Positions 24,195 through 35,632 of a stretch of 64,000 bases of DNA are shown in pieces. A program made the translations under genes and the position numbers. Source of the DNA: Clusia tigrina (Eukaryota; Arthropoda; Insecta; Diptera; Clusiidae). The notes under the pieces are model-generated. The model saw only the letters and a program-made list of their open reading frames with translations. It was not told where the DNA came from and did not search any database. The stretch lies in the NCBI GenBank assembly GCA_920105625.2, contig OV050032.1:204194758-204258757 (forward strand), written 5' to 3'. Positions within the stretch are counted from its first letter, which is position 1; each line of letters starts with the position of its first letter.

Positions 24195-26010
24195 TTCATT
24201 AATTAATAGTATATTGATAGCATACAAATTAAAACAATTTAAATTAAGAAGACAATAATATCAAATTTAAACAATACTCTTTGTTCATGGCTATCGCTGT
24301 GGAGTCGGTGAAAAAATGTTAAAGTTAAGATTTCCACTGCTAAAACGATTCATTACAGACACATATTCATAGTAAATATTGTTACGAAATTGCCCTCTTG
24401 ACAATTTACTCTGTTACAAAATTGCCCTCCTGACAATTTCTCTAACTCTCTGTACTCGGACTCGTACCACTGGATTGTGTAGTAATCAAACAATCGCTGG
24501 TTAAATTAAAATAATTAGCTTTATTTAATTATTGCTATTTACACATTTAATATTAGGCTTAAAGTTTACTTAGTTATGATTTGCACTTTATTTAACACTT
24601 TATTTAATAAGTAATTTCATCACTTTGCACAATTACAAATACTGCTGCTTTGATTATAATGCTAGATGCACACACTTTTACGGTATCTGATCTACTGTCT
24701 TCGACTTTGAACAGTCTTGTCGCTTTTATAGTTTTCGAATGGTTGGTGTAGAAACTTCCACGCTATTCTCGTATTATCTAGAAGCTTCTATCCTCTTCGA
24801 CGGAAGTCGAGAATATTCTTTTTGATATTACCGACAGATGGTTCTTGAATAAGCTATTATTCGAATAGTTCGCATCTTGACTCACAGGGGGCACTCATTC
24901 TCCAGATGGGATCCTAAAAGTATGCATCCATTTTCACTGAGTTATCACGTTTCAATATAATTTGAAATTTCTAAGAATTTCATTTCAAACAAAAATTTGT
25001 GAAAATTACAAAAAATTTTAAATTAATATTAAAATTAATGCACTTTACAAAATATATTAAAAAAAAAAAATTACTTTGTAAATATTAATACTACTATATG
25101 TAAGTTAATTGCATTTGAATAATTTCATTTACGTAGGTAGGCATGTATATTTTTATAACTAATTATTGGAATATTTTTAAACTTTAAATTGTAAATTAGT
25201 AAAAAAAAGAAAAAATTGGTGTATAAAATTATGAATAATAATATGTATTTATTTGATTTATTTCTTTATCCCCAAAAAAGCCACCATCGAATTGCACAGC
25301 AGAAGACTAAAAGTGATCTTTTGCGGAATGTTATGTACAGAATTATAGAAATTTTAGTTAATTCAGAATTGCACCAGCAAATAATTTGACTCTCTAATGT
25401 ACTCCAAATGCAACAAAACTGGTATGAGTGTTGTTGCGCGTTGGTGTATAGTTTTCGTGGTTTAGGGGGGGTTCGAGCCCCAGCAGAATGCTTTATCAGA
25501 TCTTCTTTTTTAATTAATAATCATTTTTATATATAGTAATAAAACTATTTTACTATTTTCCATAAATTAACTAGTATTATATCATTTTACTGGACCAAAA
25601 CTAAAGCAGAATTATTTCATGTCTGTTATAGAAGACGACTGGAAAGGGTGGAGTATTATGAAATTCAATCTTGACAAATCAGATACACACATCCATACAA
25701 AATAAATGTACAAATTTGTGTTTGGATCATTTTGGCAGGCAGCGAATTGTGCCATAAAAAGAATGAAATGAAAATAAAAGCGTCATTTCTCATATAGGAG
25801 TTTTTGTTGTATGATGTGCGGTGTGGCTTCTTTAAATATAAAAGCAGAATTAGAAGTCAATTTGTCATGAAATTTTGGATGTCAATATATTCAGTATGGA
25901 CAAATATCAGCACAATTTACTCTTTCGATCTTATATTTCATATTTTCGCGTTAGTAGCATGCGATCAAACATTTTTTGAGTCTATCAGAAAAAAGAATAA
26001 TTATGCGCAA
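24195..26010 (-). repeat. 1.2-kb dispersed repeat, right copy, split by a solo LTR
   Basis: This is the inverted partner of the repeat at about 3235-4490. It is interrupted at 24380-24954 by a solo LTR with a 4-bp target duplication, which dates the LTR insertion after the repeat. A tRNA-like B box (GGTTCGAGCCC) is visible near 25470. Confidence 0.7.
24380..24954 (-). mobile_element. Solo LTR (575 bp) of the Ty3/gypsy family at 45.4-51.6 kb
   Basis: It starts TGTTACGAAATTGCCC and ends ATCACGTTTCA, flanked by ATAT (24376-24379 and 24955-24958). The uninterrupted target is seen in the left repeat copy near 4300. The sequence closely matches the LTRs at 45415, 50956 and 51582. Orientation matches the full element on the minus strand. 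It has the TATA box but one half-site of the heat-shock element is mutated. Confidence 0.92.
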
Positions 26011-26829
<819 letters not shown>

Positions 26830-27149
26830 CAGAAACATATATTATAGAGACATCCAATTTCCCTTTTTAACATTTCTTCCAGCGAAATCGCAGGGAGGAA
26901 AGACTTGTTTCTGTAGTTTGCATACATGTTCCTTGGAACTTAATTCAACATTTTCGGTATACATTTATGATCAATTTTGTATACGCAACATTATAATTAT
27001 ATACATATGTATGTACGATTATGTATGCTTATAAAAAACCACTTGTGTGGTATGTATATTAACAATATATGTTATGGTATATTAATAATATAAATATGAA
27101 TATATGCGCATGCACGTGTCATTTGTAGGTGTGTTACAATTTTTAGTTG

Positions 27150-27213
<64 letters not shown>

Positions 27214-27256
27214 TTTGATTTTTTCAAATCTATATAAGAAATATATAATTTTAATA

Positions 27257-27449
<193 letters not shown>

Positions 27450-27560
27450 AGTAGCAAGTACTCGTATACGGGTATGTGCTTATATGTATTTACTATTTAG
27501 TTATTGTGAATATCGATTACTACCTAAGATACATCACTACGATAACTACTCGATAACTTA

Positions 27561-28185
27561 CCCTACGTCTCCACGGGCAATTTTTGATGGTATGCAATTG
27601 GCAATTTCAAGCAAATTGCCAATGGAGACTCCAAATTGCTTCAAGTTGGCAATTTATGTTACCCTACGTCTCCACGGGCAATTTTTGATGGCATAACATC
27701 TGTCAAATTCGATTGCAAAGGTTGGCAATATTTGAATGGTGGGCATTGCGATGTTATGCCATTGTCGTTTTGAAAATCGTGTTATGCCATAAATTGCCAA
27801 CGTGCTGTGTTGCAATCAGTTGTCATTTTGTTTGTTTGACAGCCATTTTTCATTTTTTCGTGACGCTCACAGTGGAAGCATCGTCGGACATTTTCGTTTT
27901 ACCGCATCTATTAAATTAATAAAAACGCTAAAATGAATGGAGACTGTTCATTTGCATTCTTTGTAATAAAGGATTCACCCAGAATTTCGGTTTCCTTCTT
28001 TTTTCCTCTTCATCGTTAAATAAAAAATTTTTTCAAGCGTGGGCACAGCGAACTAGATTGCTTGACGGCATTTTCAAAATGACAATGGCATAACATCGCA
28101 ATGCCCACCATTCAAATATTGCCAACCATTGCAATCGAATTTGACAGATGTTATGCCATCAAAAATTGCCCGTGGAGACGTAGGG
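27561..28185. mobile_element. PIF/Harbinger-like MITE with TTA target duplication
   Basis: The ends CCCTACGTCTCCACGGGCAA (27561) and its reverse complement (ending 28185) are flanked by TTA on both sides (27558-27560, 28186-28188). The empty site AACTTAAGAAC is visible in the LTR copy at 26814 and at 45037. A second left end with its own preceding TTA starts at 27662. From there about 120 bp or more of inverted repeat pairs with the right end, so a 524-bp unit carries an extra 101-bp left end. There is no ORF for a transposase. The 3-bp TTA duplication is the basis for the superfamily guess. Confidence 0.85.
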
Positions 28186-28252
28186 TTAAGAACACTAGAA
28201 CAGAAACCAGAAACATATATTATAGAGACATCCAATTTCCCTTTTTAACATT

Positions 28253-29694
28253 TGTTGCGTTCGTTGTTTTGGCGTCTACCGTCTGTATGTTTGTTTTGTT
28301 TCTCTCCTTCTTTTGTTCCTTCCACTTGTCCGCTTTGCTGGTGAATGCGGCCAGGCTGAAACCTACCAGACGATTCTGAGGTACAGATGGCGCTGCCTCA
28401 GAATAGTAGAAATTCTAAAGAAAGGTGACTGAACGCCTCGACCGCTGGAGCGGTCACTGATGGAATAGCGGAAGAGGCCGAGGAAATGAAAAAGATACGG
28501 TTTCAGGAGAGAGGAAAAAAAATCATATATGGCAGTGGTAGAGAAAAAACGGCGCGAGATAGAGTGTTAAGTGTTGAGGAAGTTGTGTCGAAAATTTTTG
28601 GTTGCCGCGCGCGTTTCAATTTTGTGTTTTACTGTGGAGGATTTTTTTTGGACCGAGAAAATTAAGATTTTTCGTAGCGGATTTTGTATGGATAGTCTCT
28701 CGTCTCGTCCGTGGTCCTGTTATTTATTCGGATAGATTTAACGTGTGAAAGATTCCAAAAAAATTTTTGATTTCAATTACAATGTACATGTGTAGAAAAT
28801 AAACGTTAAAATTTTGAATCAATTTAAAGTGTTAGTTTAGTTTAAAGAGTTGGCGTTAGAAAGTTTACCTTGATTATTGAGTGTGCTGAATAGATCCATA
28901 ACCGCTTGTTTCCGGCCCATCCCATAAGAGGGATAACTGATTGTTCCGGCCCACCCCATTCGAGCATCGGAGGAAAAGGAGGCTGCCGCCCGCCCCTAGA
29001 GATAAGTATATATTTGTTAAGTATACGCGTGTATACATGTGGCGACACCACTACCGCCACCTATTAACACGCTGTCGCTGTCGCACAGCGTGTTTATGGG
29101 TAAACCGGAACCAGCCTGTGTTGGCTGCGGAGCAACACACTTCGTGTTTCCGGCTTTTTCATTCGTTCTCTTCTGTTCGCAGCGCTGGAGCCGAGCACAC
29201 GCTCTCATTTTTCTGTGCTGAAGCTAGTGTGGAGCATTATAGAGCGTTTTGTGAAATTAATATTCGTTTCTGCAAATTACTAGGAATTTTGTTAAGTCCA
29301 ACATTTAAAATAAATATTATAATTTAATTTGGCTTCTTTTCTTTTTATTATTGGGTTACGCTCCACCCGAGCGTAACCCAAATACATAGGTATTATTAAG
29401 TATTCACGTGTATGTAGGTATTATTAAGCATACGTGTATATATATGTTATTTATTTAAGTACAAGTAGAATGTTTAGTGTGTTTAATTTTATGTTGAAAA
29501 TGTTAGGCTAAGGCGGACAATATGGGGCGGGCTCGCTTGTCGTCGTAGAGGAGGATGCTAGGCAAAAATGTGAGTTGAAATTTTTTTTTTGTAGTGTTGT
29601 CCCACCCGATGCAGTGTGGCGGGTTAAGGACCACGCCCATTGCGGTGAGCTAGCCGTGGCCACCACACTGCATCATTCTAGTGGTGAGGTAACA
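28253..29694. mobile_element. Solo LTR (1442 bp) of an LTR retrotransposon
   Basis: It begins TGTTGCGTTCG, ends GTGAGGTAACA, and is flanked by CATT (28249-28252, 29695-29698). The empty site AACATTTCTTCC is present in copy 1 at about 26871. TG...CA ends and a 4-bp duplication fit a Ty3/gypsy LTR. It contains a 12-bp-stem palindrome at 29352-29380 and an AATAAA near 28798. It has no ORF of note. No internal region or partner LTR is in the window, so the family is unidentified. Confidence 0.82.
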
Positions 29695-29824
29695 CATTTC
29701 TTCCAGCGAAATCGCAGGGAGGAAAGACTTGTTTCTGTAGTTTGTATACATGTTCCTTGGAACTTAATTCAACATTTTCGGTATACATTTATGATCAATT
29801 TTGTATACGCAACATTATAATTAT

Positions 29825-31359
29825 TGTAAGAACCAAAATCTTCTGTGGGAAATTTTGGCCCACACTACAAATGACAGAGTCGCCACGAAACTATATACAC
29901 ACACACATCACGATAAAATACCCGAACCGAAGCAACTACATTAGAAATTTAACGAAAAAACTACAAGCATTGTAACCAATTAGCGCGGCCGTGGTAGGAG
30001 CGCAGATCAGTAGCAGCATATTAGACCAGTTGGAATAATAACTAGGATTACAACAAAAGCAACCTCACGCACAGCCAACGATCTTGCCAATCAGCGCTAT
30101 GCTTGCAAAGAGCGAGGAAAAACACAGCGACGAGGAATACAACAAATACATGCCGGACAAGAGAAGGTGAGTGCACGAACTCAGCGGTGGAATTCGCCGA
30201 GTGCGCTCGCTCGGAAATCTTACACCAACAACACGAAGAAACGAGAGCGAAGCACAAGACGGACAACGACAGAACCACCACCACGCCAACGGCCGGCAAG
30301 TACAAAGCACAAGAGGGAAATGCTGGTTGGCAGTTAAATTAAATATTTAACAACAACAACACTATAGGATTCCGGACAGCGCTGCTGGCAGGCAACAATA
30401 CTGCAGGCTAACCAGGGACCGTTGGAGTGAGGTGGCTGACCGCCAGAAGTTGAAGGTGGCCCAAGGGCAAAAGACGGCAACACCAACAAGCCTGACTGCA
30501 ACAACAACAAGCCTGCCACAACAACAACAATCGACTACTGGCCAACGGAAGTAAAATCACACAACGGTGGCCTGCGAACAACAACATGTGTCAGCCGCTG
30601 CGACCTGGGACTATATAAACCACGTAGCCCAGGCAGTAGGTCTCTTCTTCGGACACCAGCATCCTGACTAGCAACAGCTCTACAAAGTACCATACGAACA
30701 TAAAAAGCTTAGCAAGAACCTCTGGTTTTTAATCGTTTTCTTGCTAAGTCATACACAGACAGAGACTACAGGGATTCAGTGAGAGCCTCTGGTTTTTAAT
30801 CGTTCTCCCACTGAATCACTGAGACACATACGCAACCGAGACTTAGGAAGCTTAGCAAGAACCTCTGGTTTTTAATCGTTTTCTTGCTAAGTCATATACA
30901 GACAGAGACTACAGGGATTCAGTGAGAGCCTCTGGTTTTTAATCGTTCTCCCACTGAATCACTGAGACACATACGCAACCGAGACTTAGGAAGCTTAGCA
31001 AGAACCTCTGGTTTTTAATCGTTTTCTTGCTAAGCCAGACACAAGCAGGGACTACAGGGATTCAGTGAGAGCCTCTGGTTTTTAATCGTTCTCCCACTGA
31101 ATCACAGAGACACACACTTACCGGGACGTAGAGACGTAAAAACAAGTACACATTGAATAAGTTATTTATACACTAAGCAAGTTGATTTGTATAGAGTTAA
31201 GGAAGTAGTATTGTTTTGAGCAAGGACTAACAAGAGTCCATAATCAATACACTAAATAAATACGTTGAAATTAATTTAACACACAGGATTTTATATTTTT
31301 CTGTATACGACCCCTGGAGCCGCTGAGTTATACCCCAGCTATAGAAAAGAGTCGTTACA
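29825..31359 (+). repeat. 5' LTR of element B
   Basis: It starts TGTAAGAACC and ends GAGTCGTTACA. U3 holds a TATA box (TATATAAA at 30612-30619), so transcription should start near 30635-30645. A poly(A) signal AATAAA lies at 31255-31260. The region between (R, roughly 600 nt) contains the six-hairpin array. Short ORFs in this LTR recur identically in the 3' LTR and are not genes. Confidence 0.92.
30708..31103 (+). repeat. Array of six stem-loops, two stem types, one invariant 19-nt loop (5' LTR)
   Basis: Type A hairpins are at 30708-30748, 30851-30891 and 30994-31034: an 11-bp perfect stem, CTTAGCAAGAA with TTCTTGCTAAG. Type B hairpins are at 30773-30817, 30916-30960 and 31059-31103: a 13-bp stem, GATTCAGTGAGAG with CTCCCACTGAATC, one A-C mismatch. 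All six enclose the same 19-nt loop, CCTCTGGTTTTTAATCGTT. A and B alternate, and the A-B pair repeats with a 143-bp period. The array lies downstream of the predicted transcription start, so it would be in the RNA. Confidence 0.93.
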
Positions 31360-31360
31360 G

Positions 31361-31379
31361 TGGCGCCCGAGCAGGGACT
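31361..31379 (+). promoter_or_regulatory. Primer-binding site of element B (tRNA-Lys-like)
   Basis: TGGCGCCCGAGCAGGGACT begins two bases after the LTR end. It fits priming of minus-strand cDNA by a lysine tRNA. Confidence 0.85.
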
Positions 31380-31579
31380 CTGAGTTAAAGAAAACTAAAT
31401 CAGCGCGTCAGACTTTGAAAAAGAAAAAGACTAAATCGCAAGGAAGCTCAGCTCGTGAGAGAATTTACCAGGGCAAAGAGAAAGCTACGTCTACGCAGTC
31501 ACGCATAATACAGCCGAATAAGCGCCAGCTTATAATACACACACAGATTGTCTTCATCGTCACCTAAGACTTTCACAGG

Positions 31580-33901
31580 ATGGTGAAAACAAGCTGGGTG
31601 TACTTGTTATGCAAGGATGAGCTGGTGATCTTTGCTGATGAATTCGGTGTAGAGGCTACAGGTACCGTGGATGAAGTCCGTAAACGTCTTTCCGACTTCT
31701 TCACTGAAACAGAGCTGACTCAGGATCAGAAATACCAATTGCAGAAGCTACAATCCAAGTACGTTAAGAGCACATCCCCAAGGCCGGCTGTGTCCATAGT
31801 TACCCGCGAAACGCTGGAAGTGGACAGGCCAGAGGCATACACAGGTGCAACACTAACGGCAGAGAACTCAGGGGTACGGAGAACACTACATCATCGCTCC
31901 GTGTCACCTGCAACAATGAATCAACAGCACAACGGGATTGTACAGTACGCCGTTGTGATTGACCAGGTGAGGAAGTGGTCCCTTAACTTTGACGGAGGGC
32001 GTGACCCGCTAGCGTTTATAGAGCGAGTCGAGGAATTGGCAGATGTGTACGAAATAAACAAAGATTTCCTTCCGCGTACTATGCCTGAACTCTTGAGAGA
32101 ACGAGCACTCATGTGGTTCAGAAACAACAATCGAGCGTGGCGGGATTGGCGTACATATAGGAGAGACTTTCTAAAATTCTTCTTGCCAGCACGATACATG
32201 GAGAAACTCGAAGACCAGATCCGCCAGCGTCACCAGAGACCCAGAGAAGGGTTCAAGCAGTTTGTAGTTGAATTGCAGAATCTAATGCGGCACTTGGACT
32301 ATTCCGAAGAACAGAAACTGGAGCGTATTTTCCAGAACAGCCTGCCAGAATACCAGCTATATGTGCGCCGCAGAGATTTCACATCGCTAGCAGAGCTGAT
32401 AGAAATGGCTGCAGACTTGGAGAGCATACGGAGAGAAGGCGAACAACTACCAGCGCCACCCATACAACGGCGAAGAGAGCAAGGTCCACCACGAGAGGTG
32501 AGAAACTGTCAGGTGACGGTAGAGAGCAGAGAGACACCCATAGAACCAAGAACAGCCTGCTGGCGTTGTGGCCAAAATGGTCATATAGCACGCATATGTC
32601 GCAACGCACAGATCCTGTTCTGTTGGGAGTGTGGTCAAAGGGATGTGAGGACTATAGAGTGCTGCAAACTAAGAGCACCAACCGATCGAGAGCTACCGAC
32701 GACAGAAACACAGCATGCCACAAAGGAGAGACAGCAGACTTCCCCATTGGAAAACTTATTGCACTGTGACGGACAACGAATCTGCGCCACCGTTTCGATT
32801 GGCACAGAAACTGTCACAGCAACACTGGACACAGGGGCAACTCACAGTTTTGTGAGCAGAGAGCTAGCACGAAAGCTACGCTCTTCCACCAGCAAATTTG
32901 GAAAATCCAAGACCAGAGCACGTATGGCAGACGGAAGCGCTAGGAGAGTCAGTGGGACATTGACGGCAACTGTAAGGCTTGGAGAGCAGACATGCGAGCA
33001 AGAGCTACTTATCATGCCTGATTCCATTAATGAGCTACTCCTTGGACTAGACCTCATGGCAAGCCTAGGAATGACAGTGAAGTGTGGTGAACAGGAGATC
33101 ACATTGGGACCTCAAAACAATTGCGTGCAACCCCGAGATATTGCAATGTGCACGACAATTCGTGTTGAGAATGCCACACAAATCCATTCAACGACTTCCA
33201 AGAGGCACGCCAGCGACAAAAATGCTCAGATAAAGAGACACAACAGAGAATACACAGAGAACCAACGAATTCGCAAACACACAACACCAAAAACAAAGAT
33301 GACTCATACGAACGAATTCACCTGCCACGGACTATGCCCAGCGAAATCCCACAGCGAATCCCACAAAAGCATATATAGAAGGACCACACATGAATCAGCA
33401 TATGGGCCTCGGAAAAAGGACGCAGGCGCCACCAAACGCGAGGAGCTGGCACAGCTAAGTCAAAATACAATCAGAGCAATCAGGGTATCTCCTAATCACT
33501 TCGCAAAGTCAGAACCAGTGCGAAACAACCAAAACATACCACGTAGACAACGTGGCAGATCAAGGGACAACCACCGTGCAATCAAGTGCACCAAACACAG
33601 CAGAAGCGATGACAAGAGGAATAAACGTGACTTCAATAGCCACCAACCCAACAGCATTAAACAACAGAGGCAGTCAACAGAGAAACATACGACAAACACA
33701 GGCACCTTATTCACATTCCAAAACATAGAAGAGCTACAAGGACCAAAAGGAGGTGATCTGCCACAGAACTTGGTAGCTGAAGTTTTGCAAATAGCCAAAG
33801 GGGCTCAGCAAAAACGGACACGAGGGCGAATACGATTTAGGCGAGACGCATACAGAGTGACCCTCAACCGTGACGCTGTCATCATTTTTCATCGTCGGTA
33901 A
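31580..33901 (+). CDS. Gag-protease protein of element B (773 aa)
   Basis: This single ORF fills the interior. Residues about 8-42 look like a SAP-type helix-turn-helix (DELVIFADEFGVEATGTVDE). A Gag capsid-like region follows (RDPLAFIERVEEL ... MPELLRERALMWFRNN). A CCHC zinc knuckle (CWRCGQNGHIARIC) lies near residue 326. A second knuckle-like motif (CWECGQRDVRTIEC, near 347) has Val in place of His. An aspartic protease with the DTGATHSFV active site starts near 417, with LLGLDLMASLG further on. The last ~250 residues are rich in Arg, Lys, Asn, Thr and His, with no reverse transcriptase, RNase H or integrase. The stop is 14 bp before the 3' LTR. Cleavage and packaging could act on the element's own RNA, but copying must depend on enzymes supplied in trans. 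Confidence 0.9.
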   Translation: MVKTSWVYLLCKDELVIFADEFGVEATGTVDEVRKRLSDFFTETELTQDQKYQLQKLQSKYVKSTSPRPAVSIVTRETLEVDRPEAYTGATLTAENSGVRRTLHHRSVSPATMNQQHNGIVQYAVVIDQVRKWSLNFDGGRDPLAFIERVEELADVYEINKDFLPRTMPELLRERALMWFRNNNRAWRDWRTYRRDFLKFFLPARYMEKLEDQIRQRHQRPREGFKQFVVELQNLMRHLDYSEEQKLERIFQNSLPEYQLYVRRRDFTSLAELIEMAADLESIRREGEQLPAPPIQRRREQGPPREVRNCQVTVESRETPIEPRTACWRCGQNGHIARICRNAQILFCWECGQRDVRTIECCKLRAPTDRELPTTETQHATKERQQTSPLENLLHCDGQRICATVSIGTETVTATLDTGATHSFVSRELARKLRSSTSKFGKSKTRARMADGSARRVSGTLTATVRLGEQTCEQELLIMPDSINELLLGLDLMASLGMTVKCGEQEITLGPQNNCVQPRDIAMCTTIRVENATQIHSTTSKRHASDKNAQIKRHNREYTENQRIRKHTTPKTKMTHTNEFTCHGLCPAKSHSESHKSIYRRTTHESAYGPRKKDAGATKREELAQLSQNTIRAIRVSPNHFAKSEPVRNNQNIPRRQRGRSRDNHRAIKCTKHSRSDDKRNKRDFNSHQPNSIKQQRQSTEKHTTNTGTLFTFQNIEELQGPKGGDLPQNLVAEVLQIAKGAQQKRTRGRIRFRRDAYRVTLNRDAVIIFHRR

Positions 33902-33914
33902 AGTGGGGAGGGCG

Positions 33915-35449
33915 TGTAAGAACCAAAATCTTCTGTGGGAAATTTTGGCCCACACTACAAATGACAGAGTCGCCACGAAACTATATACACACACACATCA
34001 CGATAAAATACCCGAACCGAAGCAACTACATTAGAAATTTAACGAAAAAACTACAAGCATTGTAACCAATTAGCGCGGCCGTGGTAGGAGCGCAGATCAG
34101 TAGCAGCATATTAGACCAGTTGGAATAATAACTAGGATTACAACAAAAGCAACCTCACGCACAGCCAACGATCTTGCCAATCAGCGCTATGCTTGCAAAG
34201 AGCGAGGAAAAACACAGCGACGAGGAATACAACAAATACATGCCGGACAAGAGAAGGTGAGTGCACGAACTCAGCGGTGGAATTCGCCGAGTGCGCTCGC
34301 TCGGAAATCTTACACCAACAACACGAAGAAACGAGAGCGAAGCACAAGACGGACAACGACAGAACCACCACCACGCCAACGGCCGGCAAGTACAAAGCAC
34401 AAGAGGGAAATGCTGGTTGGCAGTTAAATTAAATATTTAACAACAACAACACTATAGGATTCCGGACAGCGCTGCTGGCAGGCAACAATACTGCAGGCTA
34501 ACCAGGGACCGTTGGAGTGAGGTGGCTGACCGCCAGAAGTTGAAGGTGGCCCAAGGGCAAAAGACGGCAACACCAACAAGCCTGACTGCAACAACAACAA
34601 GCCTGCCACAACAACAACAATCGACTACTGGCCAACGGAAGTAAAATCACACAACGGTGGCCTGCGAACAACAACATGTGTCAGCCGCTGCGACCTGGGA
34701 CTATATAAACCACGTAGCCCAGGCAGTAGGTCTCTTCTTCGGACACCAGCATCCTGACTAGCAACAGCTCTACAAAGTACCATACGAACATAAAAAGCTT
34801 AGCAAGAACCTCTGGTTTTTAATCGTTTTCTTGCTAAGTCATACACAGACAGAGACTACAGGGATTCAGTGAGAGCCTCTGGTTTTTAATCGTTCTCCCA
34901 CTGAATCACTGAGACACATACGCAACCGAGACTTAGGAAGCTTAGCAAGAACCTCTGGTTTTTAATCGTTTTCTTGCTAAGTCATATACAGACAGAGACT
35001 ACAGGGATTCAGTGAGAGCCTCTGGTTTTTAATCGTTCTCCCACTGAATCACTGAGACACATACGCAACCGAGACTTAGGAAGCTTAGCAAGAACCTCTG
35101 GTTTTTAATCGTTTTCTTGCTAAGCCAGACACAAGCAGGGACTACAGGGATTCAGTGAGAGCCTCTGGTTTTTAATCGTTCTCCCACTGAATCACAGAGA
35201 CACACACTTACCGGGACGTAGAGACGTAAAAACAAGTACACATTGAATAAGTTATTTATACACTAAGCAAGTTGATTTGTATAGAGTTAAGGAAGTAGTA
35301 TTGTTTTGAGCAAGGACTAACAAGAGTCCATAATCAATACACTAAATAAATACGTTGAAATTAATTTAACACACAGGATTTTATATTTTTCTGTATACGA
35401 CCCCTGGAGCCGCTGAGTTATACCCCAGCTATAGAAAAGAGTCGTTACA
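33915..35449 (+). repeat. 3' LTR of element B
   Basis: It is the same length as the 5' LTR (1535 bp) and, as far as I can read, the same in sequence, including the six-hairpin array at 34798-35193. Apparent identity means very recent insertion. The purine-rich tract immediately upstream is the plus-strand primer site. Confidence 0.93.
34798..35193 (+). repeat. Array of six stem-loops (3' LTR copy)
   Basis: It repeats the array at 30708-31103, offset by 4090 bp. Because it is in the LTR's R region, the genomic RNA would carry it at both ends. Confidence 0.92.
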
Positions 35450-35453
35450 TTAT

Positions 35454-35598
35454 ATATGTATGTACGATTATGTATGCTTATAAAAAACCACTTGTGTGGT
35501 ATGTATATTAACAATATATGTTATGGTATATTAATAATATAAATATGAATATATGCGCATGCACGTGTCATTTGTAGGTGTGTTACAATTTTTAGTTG

Positions 35599-35632
<34 letters not shown>

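Larger units (their letters stand above)
29825..35449 (+). mobile_element. Element B: non-autonomous LTR retrotransposon (gag-PR only), 5625 bp
   Basis: LTRs 29825-31359 and 33915-35449 are both 1535 bp, and I see no difference between them. The 4-bp target duplication is TTAT (29821-29824, 35450-35453), and the empty site is in copy 1 near 26996. The primer-binding site TGGCGCCCGAGCAGGGACT at 31361-31379 is complementary to a tRNA-Lys 3' end with about one change. The polypurine tract AAGTGGGGAGGGCG abuts the 3' LTR. The 2.55-kb interior has a single ORF. Long LTRs and a Lys primer resemble what I remember of the Osvaldo/Ulysses group; that is inference. Confidence 0.93.

Noticed and set aside
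30048..30519. Four ORFs of 61-85 codons repeated identically at 34138-34609
   Set aside because: They lie inside the two LTRs of element B and are repeated because the LTRs are.
30708..31103. CRISPR array interpretation of the regularly spaced repeats
   Set aside because: The repeats are alternating hairpins inside an LTR of a eukaryotic element, duplicated at both ends; there are no variable spacers.
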